Assembly (NCBI GenBank): GCA_036245805.1
Contig: BTRK01000005.1
Span: forward strand, 9,424,001 to 9,488,000
DNA: 64,000 nt
Direction: 5' to 3'
Source: Pristionchus mayeri
Taxonomy: Eukaryota > Nematoda > Chromadorea > Rhabditida > Neodiplogasteridae
This document shows positions 1 through 12,343 of the stretch, one piece after another. Position 1 is the first letter of the stretch, and every line of letters begins with the position of its first letter. A program made the position numbers and the translations under genes. The notes beneath the pieces are model-generated. The model did not search any database. It was not told the DNA's origin and saw nothing but the letters and a program-made list of their open reading frames with translations.

Positions 1-3000
1 GGAATGCTAACCATCGACCTCATCAGGAGCGTAGATCATCCAGGAGTCGTTCATTGCATGGAATTTTCAAGTAATTCTCTTTGCCGAAAATGATTCTTTG
101 GTTGCATAGTAATGTGGTGATGGGTGTGAGAGGGAATGCTAACCATCGACCTCATGAGGAGCGTAGATCATCCAGGAGTCGTTCATTTCATGGAATTTTC
201 AAGTAATTCTCTTTGCTGAAAATGATTCTTTGGTGGCATAGTAATGTGGTGATGGGTGTGAGAGGGAATGCTAACCTTCGACCTCACCAGGAGCGTAGAT
301 CATCCAGGAGTCGTTCATTGCATGGAATTTTCAAGTAATTCTCTTTGCTGAAAATGATTCTTTGGTTGCGTAGTAATGTGGTGATGGGTGTGAGAGGGAA
401 TGCTAACCATCGACCTCATCAGGAGCGTAGATCATCCAGGAGTCGTTCATTGCATGGAATTTTCAAGTAATTCTCTTTGCCGAAAATGATTCTTTGGTTG
501 CATAGTAATGTGGTGATGGGTGTGAGAGGGAATGCTAACCATCGACCTCATCAGGAGCGTAGATCATCCAGGAGTCGTTCATTGCATGGAATTTTCAAGT
601 AATTTTCTTTGCTGAAAATGATTCTTTGGTTGCATAGTAATGTGGCGATGGGTGTGAGAGGGAATGCTAACCATCGACCTCATCAGGAGCGTAGATCAGC
701 CAGGAGTCGTTCATTGCATGGAATTTTCAAGTAATTCTCTTTGCTGAAAATGATTCTTTGGTTGCATAGTAATGTGGTGATGGGTGTGAGAGGGAATGAT
801 CACCATCGACCTCATCAGGAGCGTAGATCATCCAGGAGTCGTTCATTGCATGGAATTTTCAAGTAATTCTCTTGGCTGAAAATGATTCTTTGGTGGCATA
901 GTAATGTGGTGATGGGTGTGAGAGGGAATGCTAACCTTCGACCTCACCAGGAGCGTAGATCATCCAGGAGTCGTTCATTGCATGGAATTTTTAAGTAATT
1001 CTCTTTGCTGAAAATGATTCTTTGGTTGCATAGTAATGTGGTGATGGGTGTGAGAGGGAATGCTACCCATAGACCTCATCAGGAGCGTTGATCATCCAGG
1101 AGTCGTTCATTGCATGGAATTTTCAAGTAATTCTCTTTGCCGAAAATGATTCTTTGGTTGCATAGTAATGTGGTGATGGGTGTGAGAGGGAATGCTAACC
1201 ATCGACCTCATCAGGAGCGTAGATCATCCAGGAGTCGTTCATTGCATGGAATTTTCAAGTAATTCTCTTTGCTGAAAATGATTCTTTGGTTGCATAGTAA
1301 TGTGGTGATGGGTGTGAGAGGGAATGCTAACCATCGACCTCATCAGGATCGTAGATCATCCAGGAGTCGTTCATTGCATGGAATTTTCAAGTAATTCTCT
1401 TTGCCGAAAATGATTCTTTGGTTGCATAGTAATGTGGTGATGGGTGTGAGAGGGAATGCTAACCATCGACCTCATCAGGAGCGTAGATCATCCAGGAGTC
1501 GTTCATTTCATGGAATTTTCAAGTAATTCTCTTTGCTGAAAATGATTCTTTGGTTGCGTAGTAATGTGGTGATGGGTGTGAGAGGGAATGCTAACCATCG
1601 ACCTCATCAGGAGCGTAGATCATCCAGGAGTCGTTCATTGCATGGAATTTTCAAGTAATTCTCTTTGCCGAAAATGATTCTTTGGTTGCATAGTAATGTG
1701 GTGATGGGTGTGAGAGGGAATGCTAACCATCGACCTCATCAGGAGCGTAGATCATCCAGGAGTCGTTCATTGCATGGAATTTTCAAGTAATTTTCTTTGC
1801 TGAAAATGATTCTTTGGTTGCATAGTAATGTGGCGATGGGTGTGAGAGGGAATGCTAACCATCGACCTCATCAGGAGCGTAGATCAGCCAGGAGTCGTTC
1901 ATTGCATGGAATTTTCAAGTAATTCTCTTTGCTGAAAATGATTCTTTGGTTGCATAGTAATGTGGTGATGGGTGTGAGAGGGAATGATCACCATCGACCT
2001 CATCAGGAGCGTAGATCATCCAGGAGTCGTTCATTGCATGGAATTTTCAAGTAATTCTCTTGGCTGAAAATGATTCTTTGGTGGCATAGTAATGTGGTGA
2101 TGGGTGTGAGAGGGAATGCTAACCTTCGACCTCACCAGGAGCGTAGATCATCCAGGAGTCGTTCATTGCATGGAATTTTCAAGTAATTCTCTTTGCTGAA
2201 AATGATTCTTTGGTTGCATAGTAATGTGGTGATGGGTGTGAGAGGGAATGCTAACCATCGACCTCATCAGGAGCGTAGATCATCCAGGAGTCGTTCATTG
2301 CATGGAATTTTCAAGTAATTTTCTTTGCTGAAAATGATTCTTTGGTTGCATAGTAATGTGGTGATGGGTGTGAGAGGGAATGATCACCATCGACCTCATC
2401 AGGAGCGTAGATCATCCAGGAGTCGTTCATTGCATGGAATTTTCAAGTAATTCTCTTGGCTGAAAATGATTCTTTGGTGGCATAGTAATGTGGTGATGGG
2501 TGTGAGAGGGAATGATCACCATCGACCTCACCAGGAGCGAAGATCATCCAGGAGTCGTTCATTGCATGGAATTTTCAAGTAATTCTCTTTGCTGGAAATG
2601 ATTCTTTGGTTGCATAGTAATGTGGTGATGGGTGTGAGAGGGAATGCTAACCATCGACCTCATCAGGAGCGTAGATCATCCAGGAGTCGTTCATTGCATG
2701 GAATTTTCAAGTAATTCTCTTTGCTGAAAATGATTCTTTGGTTGCATAGTAATGTCGTGATGGGTGTGAGAGGGAATGATCACCATCGACCTCATCAGGA
2801 GCGTAGATCATCCAGGAGTCGTTCATTGCATGGAATTTTCAAGTAATTTTCTTTGCTGAAAATGATTCTTTGGTTGCATAGTAATGTGGTGATGGGTGTG
2901 AGAGGGAATGATCACCATCGACCTCATCAGGAGCGTAGATCATCCAGGAGTCGTTCATTGCATGGAATTTTCAAGTAATTCTCTTGGCTGAAAATGATTC

Positions 3001-3437
3001 TTTGGTGGCATAGTAATGTGGTGATGGGTGTGAGAGGGAATGCTAACCTTCGACCTCACCAGGAGCGAAGATCATCCAGGAGTCGTTCATTGCATGGAAT
3101 TTTCAAGTAATTCTCTTTGCTGGAAATGATTCTTTGGTTGCATAGTAATGTGGTGATGGGTGTGAGAGGGAATGCTAACCATCGACCTCATCAGGAGCGT
3201 AGATCATCCAGGAGTCGTTCATTGCATGGAATTTTCAAGTAATTCTCTTTGCTGAAAATGATTCTTTGGTTGCATAGTAATGTCGTGATGGGTGTGAGAG
3301 GGAATGATCACCATCGATCTCATCAGGAGCGTAGATCATCCAGGAGTCGTTCATTGCATGGAATTTTCAAGTAATTCTCTTTGCTGAAAATGATTCTTTG
3401 GTTGCATAGTAATGTGGTGATGGGTGTGAGAGGGAAT
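1..3437. repeat. 132-bp satellite array, block 1 (about 26 units)
   Basis: Tandem units start with GGAATG at 1, 133, 265, 397 and so on to 3433, so the period is exactly 132 bp. Units differ at a few recurring sites: GCTAACC or GATCACC near the start, CATCGACCTCATC or CTTCGACCTCACC, CTTTGCTG, CTTTGCCG or CTTGGCTG, and TTGGTTGCAT or TTGGTGGCAT. Matching variant strings show that units 3-8 recur as units 12-17, a nine-unit (1188-bp) higher-order period, and units 20-22 recur as 24-26. The array begins before the window and stops at the mariner insertion. 132 is 44 codons, so one frame stays in register, but most units carry a TAA in it. Confidence 0.97.
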
Positions 3438-3439
3438 TA

Positions 3440-4681
3440 TTGAGGTGTCCGGAAAGTTCGTACAATTTTTTGTTTTTATTTTTTATTCAATGCTTTACAA
3501 TTCTCAGCGACCAATGTATGCCCCCGTCTTTCTCACTACCTCCCTCCAGCGATTGGGCAGGGTCTCGATTCCTCTCTTCCAGAATGCGGGTTTCTTCGAG
3601 ACCGCCCAGTTCACGAAAGCCCTCACAACTTCATCTCGATTCTTGAACTTATTTCCTTTGCAGAAGTCAGAGAGAGAGCGGAAGCAGTGGTAGTCGCATG
3701 GGGAGAGATCCGGGGAATACGGTGGATGGGGAATCCTCTCGATCTTCAGCTCGTCCATTTTCTTCTGGGTCATCTTCGCTCGATGTGGGCGAGCATTGTC
3801 CATCAGAAGAAGAATTTTGCCGTGGTTCAGGAGTCTGGTAAGGACTCTGATCGCGACATCTTGCAGTTGTTCAGAGAAGAGGTCGGCATTGATGCTGGTG
3901 CCAGGGGCGAGGATCTCCCAGTAGATGGGACCGAGCACTGAGAAGAAGAAGCAGAGGAGTTCCTTCTTTCCGTGCTCTTCCTTCTCCGGGGCGGGCGTGG
4001 GCTTCTCATCTGCATCCACCCATTGCAGTCTCCTCACAGTGTTATTGTACGTGATCCACGTCTCATCTGTAGCGATGATGGAATTGACCCATCGAAGATT
4101 GGATCTACGATGGAGTAATTCCCGACAGAGTTGAACACGATTTTTCAGCTGTTCGGGGGAGAGGTCATGGGGAATCACTTGTGGGAGTTTCGGCTTCTTC
4201 CCAGATCGATGGAGGATATCGGACACCGTTGATATGGGAGTACCAGTATCCTTCTTCAACTAACGCACACTGGCCATGGGCTTGCGCTTCAGTGTGCGGA
4301 GAACGAGGGGCTGATCGAGGGAGGGAGGGCGTCCAGAGCGGGGTTGACCATCGAGACCAAACTCCCCTTTCTTGAAGCGGGAGAACCACTTATAGCAGAA
4401 GGGTATGGAGGGGGCGTCAGCTCCTTCCGACTGGGCCAGGGCAGAGTGGGCCTCCTTCACGGATCGGCCAAGACGGTAGTAATGAAGTAAAACTGCTCGG
4501 AGGTAGAGATGGGAGTCCATCACAAGAATCAATGTAGCAACTAGGAGACTGATTAAATCCTCTCACTACTCAACGTCAGAATGATGCAATACATTGTTGA
4601 CAAACAGATTGCGCAATCACTGCATTTGATCGCGAACTGACTTTTTTCCGAAGCATTATACGAACTTTCCGGACACCCCAA
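3440..4681 (-). mobile_element. mariner-family (DD34D) transposon
   Basis: The 1242-bp element is bounded by inverted repeats: TTGAGGTGTCCGGAAAGTTC at the left and its near-complement ending GGACACCCCAA at the right. TA is present at both junctions (3438-3439 and 4682-4683), the mariner target duplication. It lies at the exact edge of satellite block 1, so it inserted into or at the end of the array. It carries one transposase gene on the minus strand. Confidence 0.93.
3504..4532 (-). pseudogene. mariner transposase with one in-frame stop
   Basis: This enzyme would cut and paste the surrounding element at TA sites. Reading the minus strand from 4532, the first 90 codons hold the N-terminal DNA-binding region (FCYKWFSRFKKGEFGLDGQP, then RSGRPPS). 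A TAG at 4260-4262 follows, and the same frame then continues for 250 codons to a stop at 3504. The catalytic region is complete: ATDETW, then LMDNARPH, then PYSPDLSPCDYH. There are 34 residues between the second and third aspartates, the mariner DD34D signature. The C-terminal part (GIETLPNRWREVV) is typical. Total length (about 342) is normal for mariner. The single nonsense codon is the only break I see, so the copy is recent. Whether the stop is real or a sequencing error cannot be judged here. Confidence 0.9.
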
Positions 4682-4683
4682 TA

Positions 4684-5211
4684 ATAACAACAACCACTCA
4701 TGACAGCATCACTGAAATCGCTGGAACATCTACGGAACAATTTTATCATTTGTGCAGAAATTGAGCATTTTCTATGAGCATAAGTAAATACTCTACATAC
4801 CACATGGATGTACTACATGTATAATGGCAAGAAAGACAGCTCTCACGCTTTTACATGCTCTCTCCCTACTTCGTCTTTAAGAGAATGTTGACGGTATAAG
4901 GGCAACGAAATTCCGCCCTCTGTTCTCCCATCTGTTTTCTTGCCGTAGTTGGCGACAGAGCGCGGAAAGCCAGGATAATGATAATAGGATTCAATTACGC
5001 CATTTTTGAAAACATTCTCTCACTTTGATGACGATGAGAGAGCGTGACTGCTGGCAGCGGCTTGTCTGGTTGAGTGTGCGTGATGCGTTTCTTGCAGGAT
5101 TTCTTCCCTTCTTGTCTACTACCCAGCTCCAAATCTCGTTCACTATCCATATTATTTTTTTTTCAAAGAATCATTTACATTCATCTACATTTGCTCTATA
5201 TTTAGATTCCG
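4684..5211. other. Intergenic, half-copies of CTCTCTC hairpin
   Basis: No gene is visible. Around 4840-4870 and 5030-5043 are pieces (CATGCTCTCTCCC and GATGAGAGAGCGTG) of the same hairpin family that fills 43800-57170. The 3' part should contain the promoter of the F-box-like gene that follows. Confidence 0.5.
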
Positions 5212-6505
5212 ATGACATCTTCTTACATTGCGGGAATTGAAGAGGACTGCGAGCTGTGTGATGCAGCTGAATTCACAGCATTCACGCTTGATTCCACTAC
5301 TTCAGTCATGGTGAGAGTACATCCGACAGAATTTTGCTCTTTGAGTTATACATAGTGCCTGAATTGGTAAAGATCAATCAGATTGGAATTGTAGGATCAC
5401 TTCTCCAACTTGCCTGGGGATTGCATCTCATCTGTGCTCTCGTTTTTCGATCAGTGAGTAGTCACTACATTTCAATGATTATTATGGTTATTATTATCAT
5501 TTCTTATATATTGTACTGTCCTTATTAGGCTCGAGCTCGATCCAGTCTCAACTGTCAGTCAGAGGATCAATTTCTTTGTTAACCTCGCGAGGAGGAAAGC
5601 TGTGAAGTCACAGAGATTCAGAGTAATTTGTCTAACACAAGTGAGCATGTAACTCAAGTTAGGATCAGAAATTGGTCATTGTTGGGTAACTGTAAACTTA
5701 TGATAAATTCGCTCTTGGTCATTTGTTTCAAAAAAAGTTTCTTGAGAATTCGACGAAGGAGTTTCATCTACTTCTAGCAAACTCATCGTATTATTTTTAT
5801 AAACAGGAGAATAAAAAATTCCTGTACTCGGGAACTGGAGAACTACTCGAAATTTCAAGCATTACCAGTGAGGTAGGTGTTCATATTATACCTGTGGATT
5901 GGGATAAGGCCTTTTATATTTTGCTCTCTAATCCACACCATCTCCACATGAATCTTGCATTTTCCTTACGAAATACCTAAGGATGACTTGCTTTGTTGAA
6001 CACACTTCTTTCTCTCTACTCTTTCACTTTTAGCCCTCAGTGTGAGAATCAAACTATTATGCACCACAGCATAAAATATAGCTTTTTAAAAAATATGCTG
6101 AATCTACTGAAATGAGGTTTCATCGCATGATATTTGTTTCGATAAGTTCAGGCTGAAGAAGGACAAATTTACATACGCGCAACACAGCCGGATTTCCAAA
6201 ACTTAAAAAGCACTACGATTCCGCATTCCGTCTTTAAAATGATTAAATCGATCATGGAGAGATTCTATATATATGAGCTCTGTTTCCAAAACGTAAGTGA
6301 ACAATATTACTTCAATGTGAAAACTGTTGAGATACACCAAATATGTTGTTGATGAAAATAGTATAAATTTTTTATAGATTCTAATCGATGACTCATTTCT
6401 GATGCATTGCAACAGATGGAATAATTCTCGCAAACTCTTTTCCCGATACATGCTGAGATTCTCAGTGTATGATAAGAAGTTCGAAAAAACCTTTGACCAA
6501 ACAAA
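5212..6505 (+). CDS. F-box-type protein, 5' part, truncated by satellite
   Basis: Six exons can be joined with consistent phases: 5212-5310, 5395-5453, 5529-5640, 5738-5872, 6152-6292 and 6378-6505 (674 nt). The start is the ATG at 5212. Exon 2 encodes an F-box-like stretch (FSNLPGDCISSVLSFFD) that continues in exon 3 (LELDPVSTVSQRINFFVN). F-boxes bind Skp1 and recruit targets to SCF ubiquitin ligases; that role is inferred from this motif only. Exons 4-6 (for example GTGELLEIS, IPHSVFKMIKSI, LIDDSFLMHCNRWNNS) resemble no domain I can name, but all three recur in the remnant at 14425-14905, which supports the model. A donor at 6506 points to a further exon, yet satellite DNA begins at 6604, so the 3' end is missing. 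Expansion of F-box families is common in nematodes. Expression is unknown; it may be a pseudogene. Confidence 0.65.
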
Positions 6506-6603
6506 GTAAGATGTCACAGGTATCACGAGTCAGTGGAGGGGTGTGGGAACAATTTTCAACTTTTATTTTTTTTTCTTTCATATTATGCTTGTAGCATATA
6601 CTA

Positions 6604-9390
6604 GTAATTCTCTTTGCTGAAAATGATTCTTTGGTTGCATAGTAATGTGGTGATGGGTGTGAGAGGGAATGCTAACCATCGACCTCATCAGGAGCGTAGA
6701 TCATCCAGGAGTCGTTCATTGCATGGAATTTTCAAGTAATTTTCTTTGCTGAAAATGATTCTTTGGTTGCATAGTAATGTGGTGATGGGTGTGAGAGGGA
6801 ATGCTAACCATCGACCTCATCAGGAGCGTAGATCATCCAGGAGTCGTTCATTTCATGGAATTTTCAAGTAATTCTCTTTGCTGAAAATGATTCTTTGGTT
6901 GCATAGTAATGTGGTGATGGGTGTGAGAGGGAATGATCACCATCGACCTCATCAGGAGCGTAGATCATCCAGGAGTCGTTCATTGCATGGAATTTTCAAG
7001 TAATTCTCTTGGCTGAAAATGATTCTTTGGTGGCATAGTAATGTGGTGATGGGTGTGAGAGGGAATGCTAACCTTCGACCTCACCAGGAGCGTAGATCAT
7101 CCAGGAGTCGTTCATTGCATGGAATTTTCAAGTAATTCTCTTTGCTGAAAATGATTCTTTGGTTGCATAGTAATGTGGCGATGGGTGTGAGAGGGAATGC
7201 TAACCATCGACCTCATCAGGAGCGTAGATCAGCCAGGAGTCGTTCATTTCATGGAATTTTCAAGTAATTCTCTTTGCTGAAAATGATTCTTTGGTTGCAT
7301 AGTAATGTGGTGATGGGTGTGAGAGGGAATGATCACCATCGACCTCATCAGGAGCGTAGATCATCCAGGAGTCGTTCATTGCATGGAATTTTCAAGTAAT
7401 TCTCTTGGCTGAAAATGATTCTTTGGTGGCATAGTAATGTGGTGATGGGTGTGAGAGGGAATGCTAACCTTCGACCTCACCAGGAGCGTAGATCATCCAG
7501 GAGTCGTTCATTGCATGGAATTTTCAAGTAATTCTCTTGGCTGAAAATGATTCTTTGGTGGCATATTAATGTGGTGATGGGTGTGAGAGGGAATGCTAAC
7601 CTTCGACCTCACCAGGAGCGTAGATCATCCAGGAGTCGTTCATTGCATGGAATTTTCAAGTAATTCTCTTTGCTGAAAATGATTCTTTGGTTGCATAGTA
7701 ATGTGGTGATGGGTGTGAGAGGGAATGCTAACCATCGACCTCATCAGGAGCGTAGATCATCCAGGAGTCGTTCATTGCATGGAATTTTCAAGTAATTTTC
7801 TTTGCTGAAAATGATTCTTTGGTTGCATAGTAATGTGGTGATGGGTGTGAGAGGGAATGATCACCATCGACCTCATCAGGAGCGTAGATCATCCAGGAGT
7901 CGTTCATTGCATGGAATTTTCAAGTAATTCTCTTGGCTGAAAATGATTCTTTGGTTGCATAGTAATGTGGTGATGGGTGTGAGAGGGAATGCTAACCATC
8001 GACCTCATCAGGAGCGTAGATCATCCAGGAGTCGTTCATTTCATGGAATTATCAAGTAATTCTCTTTGCTGAAAATGATTCTTTGGTTGCATAGTAATGT
8101 GGTGATGGGTGTGAGAGGGAATGCTAACCATAGACCTCATCAGGAGCGTAGATCATCCAGGAGTCGTTCATTGCATGGAATTTTCAAGCAATTCTCTTTG
8201 CCGAAAATGATTCTTTGGTTGCATAGTAATGTGGTGATGGGTGTGAGAGGGAATGCTAACCATAGACCTCATCAGGAGCGTAGATCATCCAGGAGTCGTT
8301 CATTGCATGGAATTTTCAAGTAATTCTCTTTGCTGAAAATGATTCTTTGGTTGCATAGTAATGTGGTGATGGGTGTGAGAGGGAATGATCACCATCGACA
8401 TCATCAGGAGCGTAGATCATCCAGGAGTCGTTCATTTCATGGAATTTTCAAGTAATTCTCTTTGCTGAAAATGATTCTTTGGTTGCATAGTAATGTGGTG
8501 ATGGGTGTGAGAGGGAATGATCACCATCGACCTCATCAGGAGCGTAGATCATCCAGGAGTCGTTCATTGCATGGAATTTTCAAGTAATTTTCTTTGCTGA
8601 AAATGATTCTTTGGTTGCATAGTAATGTGGTGATGGGTGTGAGAGGGAATGATCACCATCGACCTCATCAGGAGCGTAGATCATCCAGGAGTCGTTCATT
8701 GCATGGAATTTTCAAGTAATTCTCTTGGCTGAAAATGATTCTTTGGTGGCATAGTAATGTGGTGATGGGTGTGAGAGGGAATGCTAACCTTCGACCTCAC
8801 CAGGAGCGTAGATCATCCAGGAGTCGTTCATTGCATGGAATTTTCAAGTAATTCTCTTTGCTGAAAATGATTCTTTGGTTGCATAGTAATGTGGCGATGG
8901 GTGTGAGAGGGAATGCTAACCATCGACCTCATCAGGAGCGTAGATCAGCCAGGAGTCGTTCATTGCATGGAATTTTCAAGTAATTCTCTTTGCTGAAAAT
9001 GATTCTTTGGTTGCATAGTAATGTGGTGATGGGTGTGAGAGGGAATGATCACCATCGACCTCATCAGGAGCGTAGATCATCCAGGAGTCGTTCATTGCAT
9101 GGAATTTTCAAGTAATTCTCTTGGCTGAAAATGATTCTTTGGTGGCATAGTAATGTGGTGATGGGTGTGAGAGGGAATGCTAACCTTCGACCTCACCAGG
9201 AGCGTAGATCATCCAGGAGTCGTTCATTGCATGGAATTTTCAAGTAATTCTCTTTGCTGAAAATGATTCTTTGGTTGCATAGTAATGTGGTGATGGGTGT
9301 GAGAGGGAATGATCACCATCGACCTCATCAGGAGCGTAGATCATCCAGGAGTCGTTCATTGCATGGAATTTTCAAGTAATTCTCTTTGCC
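6604..9390. repeat. 132-bp satellite array, block 2 (about 21 units)
   Basis: Same 132-bp unit and same variant types as block 1, resuming at AGTAATTCTCTTTGCTG, which is unit position 70. Block 1 ends at unit position 5, so the 3.2-kb gap between blocks is not one clean insertion. Strings such as GATCACC followed by CTTGGCTG, TGGTGGCAT and then CCTTCG recur several times as sub-blocks, showing amplification of multi-unit segments. A TAA-to-CAA change in one unit near 8188 opens a two-unit reading frame of 85 codons, which I regard as chance. Confidence 0.97.
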
Positions 9391-10555
9391 GAATTTTATT
9401 ACAGATTATGGAAGAATAAAATAATGCGCATACAGAAAAAATAGATATCAGCACTTTCAGGGTGGCATTTTTGAGAAATGTAGCTCCGAAGGTCGAACAA
9501 ATGAGATTTAAAGATTTGAAAAAATAACGAATCGCAGATTTATCATTTCAATCGATCAGTAAAATCAATTTCTAATATTTCTCGATCAATGAAGTTAGAT
9601 AGCGTTGAAATATCACGAAATTTCAGAAATGATTTTAAAAAATGATTTTCAAGCCTTCTAAGTTGCCATGTTCGTGCTCATCCAACTCAGGATTTACCTT
9701 TGACTCGAAATCAACTTAACTCGATTTCAATAGATGACACAATCATGATTACAGAATACCATTCTTGGTTCTCCAGCCGTTTCCATTCCCTTGATTTATA
9801 TGCTCGAACTTGCAAAATCGCGATGGTCGGCATTCATCAACATAATATTTTGACTTATTTTTAAACTCTAATCTCTATTTCCAATCACTAAAAATCATTT
9901 TTAGAGCAGCTGTGATATAAAACATCGATAATGTCAACATAGTGCTCGCTTAAAAAGATATGGAATTTTTGCACTTCGAAATTTTGGAAATTTCGGATAA
10001 TCTTGAAAATGGCCTCAATTATAGCATATTTCATCTACTGAACCCTCAAAATGATTTTTCGTGATTGAAAATAGAGGGGAGAGTTTAAATTTTTGTCAAA
10101 ATAGAATTTTGTTGAATTTCGACCATCGCGATTTTGCAAGTTCGAGAATATAAATCAAGGGAATGGAAACGGCTGGAGAACCATCAATGGTAGACTGTAA
10201 TCATGATTGTCTCACCTATTTAAATCGAGTTAAGTTGATTTCGAGTCAAATGTAAATCCTGAGTTGGATGAGCACGAACATGGCAACTTAGAAGGCTTGA
10301 AAATCGTTTTTTTGAAGTGCTGAAATTTCGTGATCTTTAAACGGCATCTAACTTCATTAATCGAGAAATATTAGAAATTGATTTTACTGATCGATTGAAA
10401 TGATAAATCTGCGATTCGTTATTTTTTCAAATCTTTAAATCTCATTTGTTCGACCTTCGGAGCTACATTTCTCAAAAATGCCACCCTGAAAGTGCTGATA
10501 TCTATTTTTTCTGTATGCGCATTATTTTATTCTTCCATAATCTGTAATAAAATTC
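9391..10555. repeat. Large foldback element 1 (palindrome, ~1.17 kb)
   Basis: The left end GAATTTTATTACAGATTATG is answered by CATAATCTGTAATAAAATTC at the right end. The arms match closely for several hundred bases, for example GAAATGTAGCTCCGAAGGTC at about 9475 against its complement at about 10455, and the CAGCCGTTTCCATTCCC segment at about 9775 against about 10165. Toward the centre (about 9830-10100) the match fades. It carries no open frame of note and starts exactly where satellite block 2 stops. It probably moves non-autonomously. Confidence 0.92.
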
Positions 10556-11528
10556 ACTGTGTTTGTCCCTTCCCGAGGCGGTATGATTTTATTTGTACTG
10601 GGAATTTCAGTTTTCCGTTTATATTTTCTGAACTCGCAGTCCTTCGAATTCGCTTTCAACATGAAAGTTGTTAAGCACAATTTTCTACGAATTTTTATCC
10701 CATTGCCGCATCTGTAGCACATCTGGGAGCTGAAATACACTAGAGCCGGGAGTAAAACCGGAAATTTCCTAAAAGCCGGATCTGGGACCTGTGACCTAGA
10801 TTTTTCGAGAAGTTGGCTCTAGTATATGCTAAAGCCATACTATGAACTTAAACAAAAAATAAAAGTGGATTAGGGGAGGGGAGGGGAGGAGAGTGGATTA
10901 GGGGAGGGGAGGGGAGGAGAGTGGAGGAGGGGAGGGGAGGGGAGGAGAGTGGAGGAGGGGAGGGGAGGGGAGGAGAGTGGATTAGGGGAGGCGAGGCGAG
11001 GAGAGTGGAGGAGGGGTGGAGTGGAGGAGAGTGAAATTGTTCCCGGTGGTTAGATTTTTCCTCCACTGACTCATGATACCTGTGATATATATTTTTTTTA
11101 AATTTGTAAGTTCTGGTGAGTTGAAATTGTGTTTAAGGAGATGATGTTTATCACAAAACATTAATTGTTTATTCCTAATTAAGGTTCACAAATTGGCTCT
11201 CTACGTGTGGAATACAGAGTATCGAAGACCACTGACAATCTTCATTAATCTTTGGTGCAATCTTCACCATCTCGAATCTAATTTTATAGCAACATTTGAG
11301 TGTACAAATCTATTAATTGCATTTCTTTAAACTTAACATTGTTTATTCAAGTAAGTGATTGCCGGGAATTCCTAATCATAATGTTATCGAAGCAATGTTC
11401 TTTGACTTTCGATAAATGTATCATTCCTTCATTCTACCCCATATCTTGCTCCGGTTTGAAATTTCGACACTGTTTCGTAACGACGTGGGGTGGAACAGCT
11501 CGCCTTGCGTGGGAAATCCTAACACCTT
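10556..11528. repeat. Spacer with GA-rich minisatellite (10866-11036)
   Basis: Between 10866 and about 11036 short units of the type GGAGGGGAGGGGAGGAGAGT repeat imperfectly, giving a strongly purine-skewed strand. The rest of the stretch is AT-rich and I see no gene in it. Its last 30 bases run into the next foldback element. Confidence 0.8.
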
Positions 11529-12343
11529 ACAAGGGAAGGCTTAGCGATGTCTTTGGACTTTCGGAACGCGACCTAGTGGGATGGGTAGATACATGAATTC
11601 TAAGAACTTCTGTAAAGTTCAATTTTGCTGAACACCCTCAGGGCACGTCAGGGCACGTTCGACATCTCTCCGGTGAAACTATTTTTGCGTGATAATCGAC
11701 ATCGTAAAAGTCAATTTACAATCAAGCTGCTAATTGTTTCAGTGTTCGTATCATAAATTTCACTGCATCTGTTGAATTAATTCCAACAAAACATTTATCA
11801 TATATAGTTAAGAAACGAAACATCGAGTGACAATTCACATTTTAACAAGAGAAAGCAGCCCAGGTCGCCGCAATCAGACAGTGGACGTATGCAAATTGGT
11901 GTTAAGCGGAGCTCGATTGCATCAGATTATGCAATATGCTCCCTCCGATCCGGAAGAAGCTGTGAGTGATGTAATGAAGTATAGCTTTTCAAACGAAACT
12001 GCTTACAAGTATCAAATAAATGAAAATTTTGCAAGTACATCAACTTTTTACGATGTCGATTATCACGCAAAAATAGTGCAAAAAAAGTTTCACCGGAGAG
12101 ATGTCGAACACACGTCCATAGGATTACTGCCCTGACTCTCTACCACTCAACCACCGATGCTTGGCACAGAGGCCTCCTGGAAGAGTTTGCATACCCACAA
12201 CTCGGGCACAAATATCGATTTTTTACGTGCCCTGAGGGAGTTCAGCAAAATTGAACTTTACAGAAGTTCTTAGAATTCGTGTATCTACCCATCCCACTAG
12301 GTCGCGTTCCGAAAGTCCAAAGACATCGCTAAGCCTTCCCTTG
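11529..12343. repeat. Foldback element 2 (~0.8 kb)
   Basis: The outer arm CAAGGGAAGGCTTAGCGATG at 11530 recurs as its complement at about 12325-12343, continuing through the segment with GAACGCGACCTAGTGGGATG. An inner pair also matches: CGACATCTCTCCGGTGAAAC near 11660 against its complement near 12095. Arms are roughly 110-200 bp with an unrelated centre. No coding capacity is supported. Confidence 0.85.

Noticed and set aside
1..3437. CRISPR-like or gene array interpretation of the regular repeats
   Set aside because: Units are contiguous 132-bp satellites without unique spacers, and the genome is eukaryotic.
8066..8323. 85-codon plus-strand frame in the satellite
   Set aside because: It exists only because one unit lost the TAA found in the others; it is satellite sequence without splice or promoter signals.
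10848..11066. Proline/serine-rich minus-strand frame of 72 codons
   Set aside because: It is a translation of the GGAGGGGAGG minisatellite.
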